From contig CALJPQ010000009.1 of NCBI GenBank assembly GCA_937980645.1, positions 180,018-244,017 on the forward strand: 64,000 bases of DNA, written 5' to 3'. The position numbers and the translations under genes are program-made. Under the pieces are notes generated by a model, which worked only from the letters and a program-made list of their open reading frames with translations, did not search any database and was not told where the DNA came from. This document shows positions 27,910 to 35,811 of this stretch, piece after piece. This stretch comes from an uncultured Saprospiraceae bacterium (GTDB lineage: Bacteria; Bacteroidota; Bacteroidia; Chitinophagales; Saprospiraceae). How positions within the stretch are numbered: position 1 is the stretch's first letter; every line of letters starts with the position of its first letter.

Positions 27910-27955
27910 GGTGAGGCTCCTGCCTCGCCAAAACCTATTCCTAGGGTTTCATCCT
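27910..27955. repeat. REP-like hairpin repeat, copy 2
   Basis: Stem GGTGAGG / CCTCGCC with the same CTCCTG loop, then AAAACCTATTCCTAGGGTTTC, closely matching copy 1 with scattered substitutions. It starts 6 bp after the thioesterase stop. Confidence 0.7.
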
Positions 27956-28010
27956 ACATATTATCCGGCATGTGCCGTTTTTTGCCGGGCATTTGGGGCC
28001 AAATAAGTGG

Positions 28011-28060
28011 CCAAACAAGTTTAGCTGCTACTGAGCCAAACGAGTTTGGCGGTTACGAGG
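28011..28060 (+). repeat. 25-bp palindrome repeat, tandem pair 1
   Basis: Two 25-bp units. Unit 1 (28011-28035) is degenerate (CCAAACAAGTTTAG head). Unit 2 (28036-28060) has head CCAAACGAGTTTGG and tail CGGTTACGAGG. A further decayed head (CCAAATAAGTGG) sits at 27999. The pair ends 6 bp before the GT2 start codon. Confidence 0.85.
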
Positions 28061-28066
28061 TTGGTT

Positions 28067-29023
28067 ATGCGACAGTCGTTTATATCGGTTATTGGAGTTA
28101 TTCACACGCAGCACGACATCGAGCGTCTGGCTTCGTGGCTGGCAGGATTGCATGCAGAGTTGTCGGCCCACTTCAGTGATTTCGAGTTTGTGCTCATCAA
28201 CAACCATTGCGAGCGCCGGGTCATAGATGCCGCGCTAGAGCCATTGCCACAGGCCTTGCGGCAGAACGTGTTTCTGCTCAACCTGAGCGCACCCGTCAGC
28301 CGCGACAATGCCATTATGGCCGGCCTCGACCGCGCCAATGGAGACTATGCCGTAGTGTTTGAGTTTTTGTTTTCCGATAGCCCCCACCTCGTCCGCACGC
28401 TATGGGAAAAAGCACAGGAAGGCTTCGACATTGTTTACTTGCGCGCCCCGCAACGCCGCCTGCCGTGGTACTACCGTCTGATGTACGGCGTCTTTTACGG
28501 CATCCTACACCGCTATTCTAACCTGCGCCTCGACGCCCGCGCCCATCACACGCGAATCATCAGCCGCCGCGCCCTCAACTCGCTGCTGCGCCTGCGTGAA
28601 AACAGCCACTACCTCAAAGCACTTTACGCCTTAGTGGGCTACAACACTACGGCCATAGACGTCCCCCGGCCACTCGAGCCAGAACCGGGCATCACCTTTG
28701 GCGAGCAGTTCAAAAGCGCACTGGTGGCCATTACCTCCTTCACCTCCTTCCTCAGTGCCTTGCTGGGCTGGATTTTTCTGCTTTCGTGCGTCATCGCAGC
28801 CGCCGCCATTGCTAATGCTGTTAAGGTGCGCCTGACCAACGTGGACTTCCTGGGCCAATACCACGAAACCGTGCCCGGATGGGCCTATTTGGTAGTGCTC
28901 GTCTCGATCTTCTTTGCTGTAACTTGCCTCAATCTGTATCTGATATCCATCTATTTAGCCAATATTTACCGCGAGATCAAAAATCGGCCATTGTATATCA
29001 TTGAGTCCGTAAAGCGGTACTGA
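28067..29023 (+). CDS. glycosyltransferase family 2 with C-terminal membrane helices
   Basis: 318 residues laid out like GtrB/dolichyl-phosphate-mannose synthase proteins: an N-terminal GT2 domain (ISVIGVIHTQHDIERL, EFVLINNHC) and two C-terminal membrane helices (LLGWIFLLSCVIAAAAIAN and YLVVLVSIFFAVTCLNLYLI). Where these enzymes usually read DADLQDPP, this one reads FEFLFSDSP, so both DxD aspartates appear replaced. The enzyme may be altered or inactive. The start MRQSFISVIG is chosen over a TTG inside the upstream repeat. Acceptor unknown. Confidence 0.85.
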   Translation: MRQSFISVIGVIHTQHDIERLASWLAGLHAELSAHFSDFEFVLINNHCERRVIDAALEPLPQALRQNVFLLNLSAPVSRDNAIMAGLDRANGDYAVVFEFLFSDSPHLVRTLWEKAQEGFDIVYLRAPQRRLPWYYRLMYGVFYGILHRYSNLRLDARAHHTRIISRRALNSLLRLRENSHYLKALYALVGYNTTAIDVPRPLEPEPGITFGEQFKSALVAITSFTSFLSALLGWIFLLSCVIAAAAIANAVKVRLTNVDFLGQYHETVPGWAYLVVLVSIFFAVTCLNLYLISIYLANIYREIKNRPLYIIESVKRY

Positions 29024-29275
29024 GATAAGACAAAACCATTAACCATCGCGCGCAGAAAAGAACTTTTGTGCCGCTCAGAGCAGACTATCACAAGAGGCAG
29101 TGCCGACGAGATGCCTTATTTTAGTCTTGCGTAGCATCCGTCTTCACAGCCAATTGGTTTTAATAAACAGAAAACTCTGTCAAGTTTAGGCTCCAAAGAG
29201 TAAGGCAGCCTTTTTGGCGGAGGGGGCTTACGCGCCTGCCGGCTAAAACTTCGTGTCTTTGCAGTCAAAAGAGCT

Positions 29276-30109
29276 ATGTACGTCAACTGGAACGGTAGGC
29301 CTTTGAAGCGCCTGCCCGATGCGTGGGCGGAGATTCAGCGCATTTTGTTTTACAGCGATGCGCTCTTCGAGACGATACGCGCTTTTGGCGGTCGGTTGCC
29401 GCTGTTGGAGTACCATTGGGAGCGGCTGCGCAGAGGCCTGACGTTGTTGGGTTTTGCGCTTCCTCCGGAATGGGATGTTGTTTTCTTTGAAAAAAACATT
29501 CGGCGTGTTGCTCCATTGAATGCCCGTGTGCGGCTGACGGTGTGGCGCTCGGCAGGCGGATACTATTGGCCAACCAACAACCATCCGCAGTTTCTTATCA
29601 CGGCAGAGGCATTGCCGCATGCTGCCCTGGTATGGCCGGAGACCGGGCTAACGCTAGGAGTGAGCGCATCGGTGCGGCTGCCGGTGGATAGTTACTCAAA
29701 CCTCAAAACGCTCAGCAGTGCTCGTTATGTGGCAGCGGCGTGCGAGGCGCAGATGCAGCAGTGGGACGACGCGCTGGTGCTCAATGCCTTTGAGCGCGTG
29801 TGCGAGGCCACAGCCAGCAATATCTTCTGGTGGGAGGGCGATACGCTTTGCACGGTGCCACTCAGCGAGGGCTGTGTAGCAGGCGTAATGCGGGCCTTTG
29901 TGCTGGAAACAGCTGCTGAGGCCGGCCTGGCGGCAGTTGAAAAAGCTATCCATGCTGATGCTCTCGAGGCTGCAGAAGAAATTTTCCTGACCAATGCCGT
30001 ACGCGGCATTCAGCCCGTTCGCATTTTTGCGGGCGCGCGACGGGGCAGCGAGCGTACGCGCTGGTTGTTTGAGCGCGTGTGGGCGGGTTTAGTCGCCAAA
30101 CTACACTGA
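29276..30109 (+). CDS. aminotransferase class IV (BCAT / ADC lyase fold)
   Basis: 277 residues of fold-type IV PLP enzyme. The PLP Lys is in YSNLKTLSSARYV; the opening MYVNWNGRPL and LFYSDALFETIRAFGGR are typical, as is ATASNIFWWEGDTLCTVP. Members include branched-chain aminotransferase, D-amino acid aminotransferase and 4-amino-4-deoxychorismate lyase; length and divergence do not decide between them. accC begins 10 bp after the stop, so the two are probably co-transcribed. The near-consensus TGTCTTTG at 29254-29261 may be the -7 box. Confidence 0.82.
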   Translation: MYVNWNGRPLKRLPDAWAEIQRILFYSDALFETIRAFGGRLPLLEYHWERLRRGLTLLGFALPPEWDVVFFEKNIRRVAPLNARVRLTVWRSAGGYYWPTNNHPQFLITAEALPHAALVWPETGLTLGVSASVRLPVDSYSNLKTLSSARYVAAACEAQMQQWDDALVLNAFERVCEATASNIFWWEGDTLCTVPLSEGCVAGVMRAFVLETAAEAGLAAVEKAIHADALEAAEEIFLTNAVRGIQPVRIFAGARRGSERTRWLFERVWAGLVAKLH

Positions 30110-30119
30110 ACTTCTTCCG

Positions 30120-31592
30120 ATGAAAAAAATACTTGTTGCTAACCGCGGCGAAATCGCCCTGCGAGTCATGCGCACTGCCCGCCGCATGGGCATCCACACA
30201 GTTGCTGTGTATTCAGAAGCCGACCGCTCGGCTCCACATGTGCGTTTTGCCGATGAAGCCATCTGCATTGGGCCGCCGCCCTCGGCGCAGAGTTATCTGC
30301 AGGCCGAAAAAATCTTAGAGGCCGCCCTTCGTACCGGCGCCGACGCTATCCATCCGGGCTACGGTTTCTTGAGTGAAAATGCGGACTTCGCACGCCAGGT
30401 GAAAGCAGCGGGCCTCATCTTCATCGGCCCATCACCCGAGAGCATCGAAATGATGGGCAGCAAATTAGCCGCCAAAGAGGCTGCTAAACGCTTTGGTGTG
30501 CCTATGGTGCCCGGTATCGAGGAGGCCATCACCGATCTTGAGACTGCTAAGGCCATCGGGCGCCGTGTTGGTTATCCCATCCTCATCAAGGCCAGTGCAG
30601 GCGGTGGCGGCAAGGGCATGCGCGTGGTAGAGCGTGAAGAGGACCTACAGGAACAGATGGAGCGCGCCGTATCGGAGGCCGTCTCGGCCTTTGGCGATGG
30701 CTCCGTATTTATTGAAAAGTACGTAACCTCACCTCGCCACGTCGAAGTACAGATCATGGCCGACATGCATGGCAATGTGGTCTATCTCTTTGAGCGTGAG
30801 TGCTCCGTGCAGCGCCGCCACCAGAAGGTTGTCGAGGAAGCGCCTTGCGTCATCGTTACGCCCGAAATCCGCCGTGCGATAGGTGAGGCTGCCGTGCGCG
30901 TGGCGCGCGCCTGCAATTATACGGGTGCTGGGACGGTGGAATTCCTCATGGATGCTGACCGAAATTTCTACTTCCTGGAGATGAACACCCGCCTGCAGGT
31001 AGAGCACCCGGTAACGGAACTCATTACCGGGCTGGACTTAGTGGAATGCCAGATCCGCGTGGCCCGTGGCGATGAGCTACCCTTCCGGCAGGAAGACTTG
31101 AGTATCCACGGCCACGCCATTGAGCTGCGCATATGTGCGGAAGACCCACTCAACCATTTCCTGCCCTCAACCGGTAGGCTCACGCGCTACCGCTTGCCTG
31201 AAGGAGAGCACATCCGAGTGGATAGCGGCTATGAGGAAGGCATGGAAGTGCCCATCTTTTACGACCCCCTACTGGCTAAACTCATCGTCTGGGGCTACAC
31301 GCGTGCCGAAGCCATCCAGCGCATGAAAGAGGCTATCGAAGACTACGAAGTGGAAGGCGTGGCTACTACCCTGCCTTTTGGTCGCTTTGTCATGGATCAT
31401 CCAGCTTTCGTCGAAGGGTGCTTTGACACTAGCTTCATTCAGAGGTATTATACCCCTGAAGCCCTATATCAAAAGCACGCTACTGCTGCTTTGCTAGCGG
31501 CGCGTCTGGCACTTCGGCTGCACTTAGAGCACAAGCGCCGACTGACAGCGCTGCCGCATCGCGAGAGCCTTTGGAGTGGGCGGTATGAGTAG
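30120..31592 (+). CDS. accC: biotin carboxylase (acetyl-/acyl-CoA carboxylase subunit)
   Basis: 490 residues. ATP-grasp enzyme that carboxylates biotin on a carrier protein with bicarbonate and ATP. It starts MKKILVANRGEIALRVMRTA and has the Gly-rich loop ASAGGGGKGMRVVE, EKYVTSPRHVEVQI, and the catalytic MNTRLQVEHPVTE. About 40 residues longer than E. coli AccC at the C-terminus, ending before any biotinyl domain, so it is a separate subunit. No accB lies next to it; it may serve acetyl-CoA or another acyl-CoA carboxylase. Two 25-bp repeats start 9 bp past the stop. Confidence 0.94.
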   Translation: MKKILVANRGEIALRVMRTARRMGIHTVAVYSEADRSAPHVRFADEAICIGPPPSAQSYLQAEKILEAALRTGADAIHPGYGFLSENADFARQVKAAGLIFIGPSPESIEMMGSKLAAKEAAKRFGVPMVPGIEEAITDLETAKAIGRRVGYPILIKASAGGGGKGMRVVEREEDLQEQMERAVSEAVSAFGDGSVFIEKYVTSPRHVEVQIMADMHGNVVYLFERECSVQRRHQKVVEEAPCVIVTPEIRRAIGEAAVRVARACNYTGAGTVEFLMDADRNFYFLEMNTRLQVEHPVTELITGLDLVECQIRVARGDELPFRQEDLSIHGHAIELRICAEDPLNHFLPSTGRLTRYRLPEGEHIRVDSGYEEGMEVPIFYDPLLAKLIVWGYTRAEAIQRMKEAIEDYEVEGVATTLPFGRFVMDHPAFVEGCFDTSFIQRYYTPEALYQKHATAALLAARLALRLHLEHKRRLTALPHRESLWSGRYE

Positions 31593-31601
31593 TGGGGTTT
31601 G

Positions 31602-31651
31602 CCAAACAAGTTTGGCAGTTACGGGGCCAAACAAGTTTGGCAGTTACGGGG
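31602..31651 (+). repeat. 25-bp palindrome repeat, tandem pair 2 (identical copies)
   Basis: Two identical 25-bp units at 31602-31626 and 31627-31651: head CCAAACAAGTTTGG, tail CAGTTACGGGG. They fill the space between the convergent accC and scpA ends. The scpA stop codon (31644-31646, complement) is part of the second unit. Confidence 0.9.
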
Positions 31652-32387
31652 CGGGTAGTGTCAGCCAAAAATTATTAGGGCCTTCGCCTTGCACCAGGAT
31701 GACTTCCTGAGCATTGAGCATTTCCAGCAGGGCCAAGAAGGTAACGATAGCATGAATGCGATTGTCTAAGGTCAGAAACACCTCTTCAAATGAGGTTTGT
31801 TCGTTGGGTCGGAGGCGGCTTCGCAGGTAATCGCGTTGGCCTTGTATGGTGTAGCTGTAGTTGTAAACGGTGTGAACGCGCTTGCGCTTTTGGTTTTCCT
31901 CGAAGCGTTCCATCAGCCGCGTGAAGACGCGCAAAAGCCTGTAGGCCGATACGCTTTCCCATTCGGCATCGGCCAGTGCCTTTTGGGCCAGCTGACTTAG
32001 CTCGGCACTGGCAAAGCCGCGTGGAGCCATGAAGGCGCGCGTTTCTTCTAAGCGGCGCAGTTCGTCGAGCACGCTTTTGTAGCGCTTGTATTCGATGAGG
32101 CGCTCTACCAATTCCTGGCGCGGATCTATTTCGTTGCCTTCTTCGTCGTAGGTCTTGCGCGGCAGCAGCATTTTGGCTTTGATGCGCATAAGGGTGGCCG
32201 CTACGACGATGAACTCCGAAGCCACATCCAGGTTGCGCGTTTGCATCTGGTGCAGATAGTCCAGAAAGTCTTGAGTGATGCGGGCGATAGGGATGTTGTA
32301 AATGTCAAGTTCGTCCCGTTCGATGAAGAACAGGAGCAGGTCGAATGGCCCCTCAAAAACCGGAAGTTTTATTGTAAACGTGTCCAA
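31644..32387 (-). CDS. scpA: segregation and condensation protein ScpA
   Basis: The kleisin subunit of the Smc-ScpAB condensin. Recognised by IKLPVFEGPFDLLLFFIERDELDIYNIPIARITQDFLDYL at the start, the EFIVVAATLMRIKAKMLLPR helix and the winged-helix C-terminus. The best start is TTG at 32387 (MDTFTIKLPVF), giving 247 residues. No in-frame ATG lies between the promoter box and the conserved domain. The ATG at 32507 would read through the repeat and precedes the -7 box; a TTG inside the repeat (32402) is also possible. The stop lies in a 25-bp repeat at the other end of the gene. Confidence 0.9.
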   Translation of the reverse strand: MDTFTIKLPVFEGPFDLLLFFIERDELDIYNIPIARITQDFLDYLHQMQTRNLDVASEFIVVAATLMRIKAKMLLPRKTYDEEGNEIDPRQELVERLIEYKRYKSVLDELRRLEETRAFMAPRGFASAELSQLAQKALADAEWESVSAYRLLRVFTRLMERFEENQKRKRVHTVYNYSYTIQGQRDYLRSRLRPNEQTSFEEVFLTLDNRIHAIVTFLALLEMLNAQEVILVQGEGPNNFWLTLPAP

Positions 32388-32390
32388 AGT

Positions 32391-32441
32391 CCCCGTAACC
32401 GCCAAACTGGTTTGGCCAAAGTACCGGCCAAACTGGTTTGG
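32391..32441 (-). repeat. 25-bp palindrome repeat, tandem pair 3
   Basis: Two units in minus orientation: heads CCAAACCAGTTTGG at 32428-32441 and 32402-32415, the second with tail CGGTTACGGGG, the first with a variant 12-bp tail. They lie between the scpA -7 box and its start, so they would be transcribed in the scpA leader. Confidence 0.88.
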
Positions 32442-32452
32442 CCGAACCAGGG

Positions 32453-32460
32453 CAAAGATA
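32453..32460 (-). promoter_or_regulatory. -7 box TATCTTTG for scpA
   Basis: Minus-strand TATCTTTG, 66 bp before the TTG start of scpA. It diverges from the box at 32480-32487. Confidence 0.55.
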
Positions 32461-32479
32461 CAAACCGCTCGCCGGGTGG

Positions 32480-32487
32480 TACTTTTG
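32480..32487 (+). promoter_or_regulatory. -7 box TACTTTTG for the RsmI-like gene
   Basis: TACTTTTG, 33 bp before the proposed TTG start at 32521. Confidence 0.55.
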
Positions 32488-32520
32488 GGCGTTTTTTGGC
32501 TGATCATCTTCCATACTGTT

Positions 32521-33234
32521 TTGGCTCTTTACCTCATTCCCACGCCCATTTCCGAGGCGGCCTTCGACACTCTGCCGGCGGCCACGGTAGAAATAGCTCG
32601 GCGCATTGAAGTTTTCATCGTCGAGCGCGCCAAGGCGGCGCGCCATTTCATCAAGCATTTGGGACCTCGGCGTCCGTTAGGCGAGTTGGTGTTTGTTGAG
32701 CTCGACCGCGATGGTGGGCTGACACCAGAGGTACTAGAGGTCTTCGAGCAGGCTGTGCGACAAGGGCGTGATGTAGGGTTACTTTCTGAAGCGGGTTGCC
32801 CAGGTGTAGCCGACCCGGGGGCTGCTGTGGTGGCGTTGGCGCATCGCAAGGGCGTGCCGGTGGTTCCGCTTGTAGGGCCGTCTTCTATTTTGCTGGCGCT
32901 AATGGCTTCTGGGCTTGGTGGCCAGCGTTTTGCTTTTCACGGTTATCTGTCGCCCAAACGGCCGGAGTTGATGCGGCAGCTGCGCCAGCTGGAGCAGCAG
33001 GCGCGCCAGCACGACCAGACGCAAATGTTCATCGAGACACCATATCGGGCGCCCTGGCTTTTCGAGGTGGCGCTAACGGCCTTGCAGACCGACACGCTTT
33101 TGGGGGTAGCACAGGAGCTGACAGGCCCGGAGGCTTTTGTGCGCACGATGCCGGTACAGGTCTGGCGCGAGCGGCAGCTGGTATTAGCAGCAAGGCCGAC
33201 GGTGTTTTTGCTCGGGAAGGTTGGCGTTAGATAG
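32521..33234 (+). CDS. RsmI-like SAM-dependent methyltransferase (tetrapyrrole methylase family)
   Basis: 237 residues. The sequence ALYLIPTPISE at the start, LLSEAGCPGVADPGAAVV, VVPLVGPSSILLALMASGL and FIETPYRAPWLFEV are typical of the RsmI (16S rRNA C1402 ribose methylase) superfamily. This form is the Bacteroidota paralogue that is often annotated only as a SAM-dependent methyltransferase, so an rRNA target is probable but not certain. The frame is open from 32302, but the -7 box at 32480-32487 and the family start point to TTG at 32521. It diverges from scpA. Confidence 0.85.
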   Translation: MALYLIPTPISEAAFDTLPAATVEIARRIEVFIVERAKAARHFIKHLGPRRPLGELVFVELDRDGGLTPEVLEVFEQAVRQGRDVGLLSEAGCPGVADPGAAVVALAHRKGVPVVPLVGPSSILLALMASGLGGQRFAFHGYLSPKRPELMRQLRQLEQQARQHDQTQMFIETPYRAPWLFEVALTALQTDTLLGVAQELTGPEAFVRTMPVQVWRERQLVLAARPTVFLLGKVGVR

Positions 33235-33256
33235 GGCCATGAAACCCGGAAATGCA

Positions 33257-33284
33257 AAAGGCCTCCCGCTTTCGGGAGGCCTTC
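33257..33284. terminator. bidirectional terminator hairpin
   Basis: Perfect stem AAGGCCTCCCG / CGGGAGGCCTT between the convergent RsmI-like and Crp/Fnr genes. It has an A run on the left, so it would also work for the minus strand. Confidence 0.75.
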
Positions 33285-33331
33285 ACATCAGACTTGCAAC
33301 AGCTTATTTGTTTGGGTTATACTGCTGACGG

Positions 33332-34012
33332 TCAGGCTAACTTGCTTACATCTCGAAAGAGGATAGAGTGGCGGTCGAAGTGGATGAGATTGGACTTGCG
33401 CAATTCGTTGAGTACGGCCGTTACCGTTTGGCGGCTGGTGCCGGTGATGTTGGCGATTTCCTGCTGGGGGAAGAAGTCGCGCACCAGTGTCTCATAGCCT
33501 ACTTGCATGCCCTCTTTGCCTGCTACCTCGAGCAGAAACTGGATGACGCGCTCGCGGGCGTCTCGGAGTAAGACCTGGGCCAGGCGGTCTTCGACGCGCT
33601 TGAGGCGGCTGCTCAGGTGTTGCAGGCAGCACAGCATCATGCGCGGATTGGTGTGCATCAGGTACATGAAATCGGAGCACCGCACCACGAGGTATTCTGC
33701 ACTTTCGCTGAGCACTTGAGCAAATTCAGTGCGGGTACGCTCGCCCATGAGCACTGACTCCCCGAAAACGGCATCGGCGCGGAGCAAATCTTTGATAACC
33801 TCTCGCCGATCATTAGAGTAGGCGCCAATCTTGATGCGGCCAGAGTGCAGGAAATAGAGATGATCTGCTGTATCTCCGGGCTGATAGATAAACCGAAACT
33901 TGCGCCGAGAGACCAATTGAGCAGAAGCAGCCAGACGGCTCATTTCCTCCTCCGACAGGACCTGCAACAGCGGAAAGCGTTTGAGGAAGGCTACCTTAGC
34001 GGCATTATCCAT
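33332..34012 (-). CDS. Crp/Fnr family transcriptional regulator
   Basis: 226 residues: a cyclic-nucleotide-binding-like domain (FIYQPGDTADHLYFLHSGRIKI, VFGESVLMGERTR) and a winged helix-turn-helix (FFPQQEIANITGTSRQTVTAVLNELRKSNLI). There is no N-terminal cysteine cluster, so it is not an Fe-S FNR. Whether it binds cAMP cannot be decided; the canonical cAMP-site Arg-Ser pair is not obvious, the region reading ERTRTEFAQVLSE. The adenylate cyclase at 12 kb makes cAMP a candidate. It has its own -7 box. Confidence 0.9.
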   Translation of the reverse strand: MDNAAKVAFLKRFPLLQVLSEEEMSRLAASAQLVSRRKFRFIYQPGDTADHLYFLHSGRIKIGAYSNDRREVIKDLLRADAVFGESVLMGERTRTEFAQVLSESAEYLVVRCSDFMYLMHTNPRMMLCCLQHLSSRLKRVEDRLAQVLLRDARERVIQFLLEVAGKEGMQVGYETLVRDFFPQQEIANITGTSRQTVTAVLNELRKSNLIHFDRHSILFRDVSKLA

Positions 34013-34056
34013 GGCGGCTCCTTTTTGTAGATTTAAAAAATGCGCTCTTGACGATA

Positions 34057-34088
34057 CAAAAGTAGGGCTGCTATGAAGCGCCGCTCAA
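34057..34088 (-). promoter_or_regulatory. promoter of the Crp/Fnr gene
   Basis: Minus-strand TTG (34086-34088) and TACTTTTG (34057-34064) with 21 bp between them, 44 bp before the start at 34012. Confidence 0.65.
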
Positions 34089-34180
34089 GCACAAAGAAGG
34101 TAGTTTGTCGGGCTTTTTTTATTCGAAAAAACAAAATAGTCGTCTGATTTTCAGTTTTTTGTTAAGCCGCTTTTTTTTCA

Positions 34181-34221
34181 AAAAAATAAAGCCGGCAGTG
34201 TGTTCGTGCACTGCCGGCTTT
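34181..34221 (-). terminator. terminator of the queA-DUF2795 unit
   Basis: Perfect 13-bp stem AAAGCCGGCAGTG / CACTGCCGGCTTT with a short loop, followed in minus-strand reading by a long T-rich run. Confidence 0.8.
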
Positions 34222-34329
34222 GTGGGTTTGCTGTCAGCCTTACTGCGCCGTCAAGCGGCTGAGACGGCCCGCATACGTGAGGGTATGAGGCGAGACACCG
34301 TCTGGCGTTGGCGTATCTGCGCGGGGGGG

Positions 34330-34551
34330 TCAGTACTCGTCTTCGTTGAAGAAGAAGTCGTCGTGGCGCAAGTAGTCTGGCCAGATGTCTTCGATACTTT
34401 CGTACAGCTCGCCGTCGTCTTCGAGTTCGTTGAGGTTTTCGATGACTTCGGCGGGCGCTCCGGAGCGGATGGCGTAGTCTATGAGTTCCTCTTTTGTTGC
34501 GGGCCAGGGCGCTTCTTCGAGGTGAGAGGCTAATTCAAGCGTCCAGTACAT
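34330..34551 (-). CDS. DUF2795 domain-containing protein
   Basis: 73 residues, MYWTLELASHLEEAPWPATKEELIDYAIRSG, then an acidic C-terminus (LNELEDDGELYESIEDIWPDY). The small DUF2795 family is common in Bacteroidota and is of unknown function. It lies 52 bp after queA in the same direction with no promoter box between, so it is probably the second gene of a queA unit. Confidence 0.88.
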   Translation of the reverse strand: MYWTLELASHLEEAPWPATKEELIDYAIRSGAPAEVIENLNELEDDGELYESIEDIWPDYLRHDDFFFNEDEY

Positions 34552-34603
34552 AGTTGATTTTGGTTAAATTTTGAACAGGTTGTTCGGATAATTTTCTTGC
34601 GCT

Positions 34604-35668
34604 TTAGAGAATAAGCATGGCATCGCCATAGCTGTAGAAGCGGTATTTTTCCTTAACGGCTTCCTGGTAGGCGTCCATGATGAGTTCCGTGCCGCCAAAT
34701 GCGCACACCATGATGAGTACGCTGGATTTGGGCAAGTGGAAGTTGGTGATCATGGAGTTAGCGATGTGGAACTCGTAGGGCGGATAGATGAACTTGTTGG
34801 TCCAGCCTTCCACAGGTTTGAGCAAGTTTTCAGCGGATACGGCCGTTTCGATGGAGCGCATGACGGTAGTACCTACGGCACAGACCCTTTTGCCGGCTTT
34901 AATGGCACTGTTGACGGCGGCGGCGGCCTCTTCCGGGATGCGGAAGTACTCGGCCTCCATTTTGTGTTTGGAGAGATCTTCTACTTCTATGGTGCGGAAG
35001 GTACCCAGACCGATGTGCAGGGTAACTTCGGCGAAGAGGACGCCCTTGAGTTCCAGTCGTTTGAGTAGTTCTCGGCTGAAGTGCAACCCCGCTGTCGGAG
35101 CGGCTACGGCGCCTTCTTCTTTGGCATAGACGGTCTGGTAGCGCTCGGCGTCTAAGGGTTCTGGGTCGCGGTCAATGTACGTGGGTAGCGGCGTGTTGCC
35201 CAGTCGCTTGAGGGTAGCGCGGAACTCTTCATCCGGTCCGTCGAACAGAAAGCGCAGGGTACGTCCGCGCGAAGTGGTGTTGTCCACGACCTCGGCCGAG
35301 AGCACGTCGTTGCCATTTTCGTCCTCGAAGTAGAGTTTGTTGCCCACGCGGATTTTGCGCGCGGGGTCTACCAGTACGTCCCACAGGCGCGCCTTGGCGT
35401 TGAGTTCGCGCAGCAAGAAGACCTCAATGGTAGAGCCTGTACGTTCTTTTTTGCCGTACATGCGGGCCGGAAACACCTTCGTATTATTGAAAATCATGGC
35501 GTCCCCCTCATCGAAATAGGAAAGAATGTCGCGGAACATCTTGTGCTCGATCTTTCCGGTATTTCGATGGACAACCATCAGCCGGCTTTTATCGCGTTCT
35601 TCAGCTGGATATTTGGCTATCAGCTCGGGTGGTAAATGGTAGTCAAAACTGCTCAGTTTAGTGCGCAT
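34604..35668 (-). CDS. queA: tRNA preQ1 ribosyltransferase-isomerase QueA
   Basis: 354 residues. Transfers and isomerises the ribosyl part of SAM onto 7-aminomethyl-7-deazaguanine in tRNA to make epoxyqueuosine. Typical runs: [71 protein letters not shown] and [17 protein letters not shown]. Normal length. It has its own -7 box 42 bp upstream. Confidence 0.97.
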   Translation of the reverse strand: MRTKLSSFDYHLPPELIAKYPAEERDKSRLMVVHRNTGKIEHKMFRDILSYFDEGDAMIFNNTKVFPARMYGKKERTGSTIEVFLLRELNAKARLWDVLVDPARKIRVGNKLYFEDENGNDVLSAEVVDNTTSRGRTLRFLFDGPDEEFRATLKRLGNTPLPTYIDRDPEPLDAERYQTVYAKEEGAVAAPTAGLHFSRELLKRLELKGVLFAEVTLHIGLGTFRTIEVEDLSKHKMEAEYFRIPEEAAAAVNSAIKAGKRVCAVGTTVMRSIETAVSAENLLKPVEGWTNKFIYPPYEFHIANSMITNFHLPKSSVLIMVCAFGGTELIMDAYQEAVKEKYRFYSYGDAMLIL

Positions 35669-35709
35669 AACCCGTCAGAAAAAAGGGTAAGAGTGCTACA
35701 AAATGGCCG

Positions 35710-35717
35710 CAAAAATA
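35710..35717 (-). promoter_or_regulatory. -7 box TATTTTTG for queA
   Basis: Minus-strand TATTTTTG, 42 bp before the queA start. Confidence 0.5.
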
Positions 35718-35742
35718 GATTTTATTCACAAACGGCAAGGGA

Positions 35743-35785
35743 CAAAAAAAGGTTCAGCCCTTTGCGATTGGGTTGGGCAAAGGGC
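35743..35785 (-). terminator. terminator of typA
   Basis: Perfect stem GCCCTTTGC (35757-35765) / GCAAAGGGC (35777-35785), followed in minus-strand reading by a run of seven T, 27 bp past the typA stop. Confidence 0.75.
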
Positions 35786-35811
35786 GGATGACGAGCGGAA
35801 GGCGGCTGGCT

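Larger units (their letters stand above)
34013..34329. other. intergenic region, DUF2795 to Crp/Fnr
   Basis: 317 bp. It holds the Crp/Fnr promoter (34057-34064 with CAA/TTG at 34086-34088), AT-rich sequence and the terminator at 34181-34221. Between 34222 and 34329 nothing was recognised. Confidence 0.6.

Noticed and set aside
27397..27955. Repeats flanking the thioesterase as ends of an insertion sequence
   Set aside because: They are direct, not inverted; no transposase lies between them and no target duplication was seen.
29024..29275. A possible small RNA in the 252-bp gap before the aminotransferase gene
   Set aside because: No strong hairpin with a T run and no exact TAnnTTTG box inside; only a near-match (TGTCTTTG) close to the next gene.
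31602..31651. Tandem 25-bp repeats as a CRISPR array
   Set aside because: Units abut without spacers, only two per site, and no cas gene is in the window.
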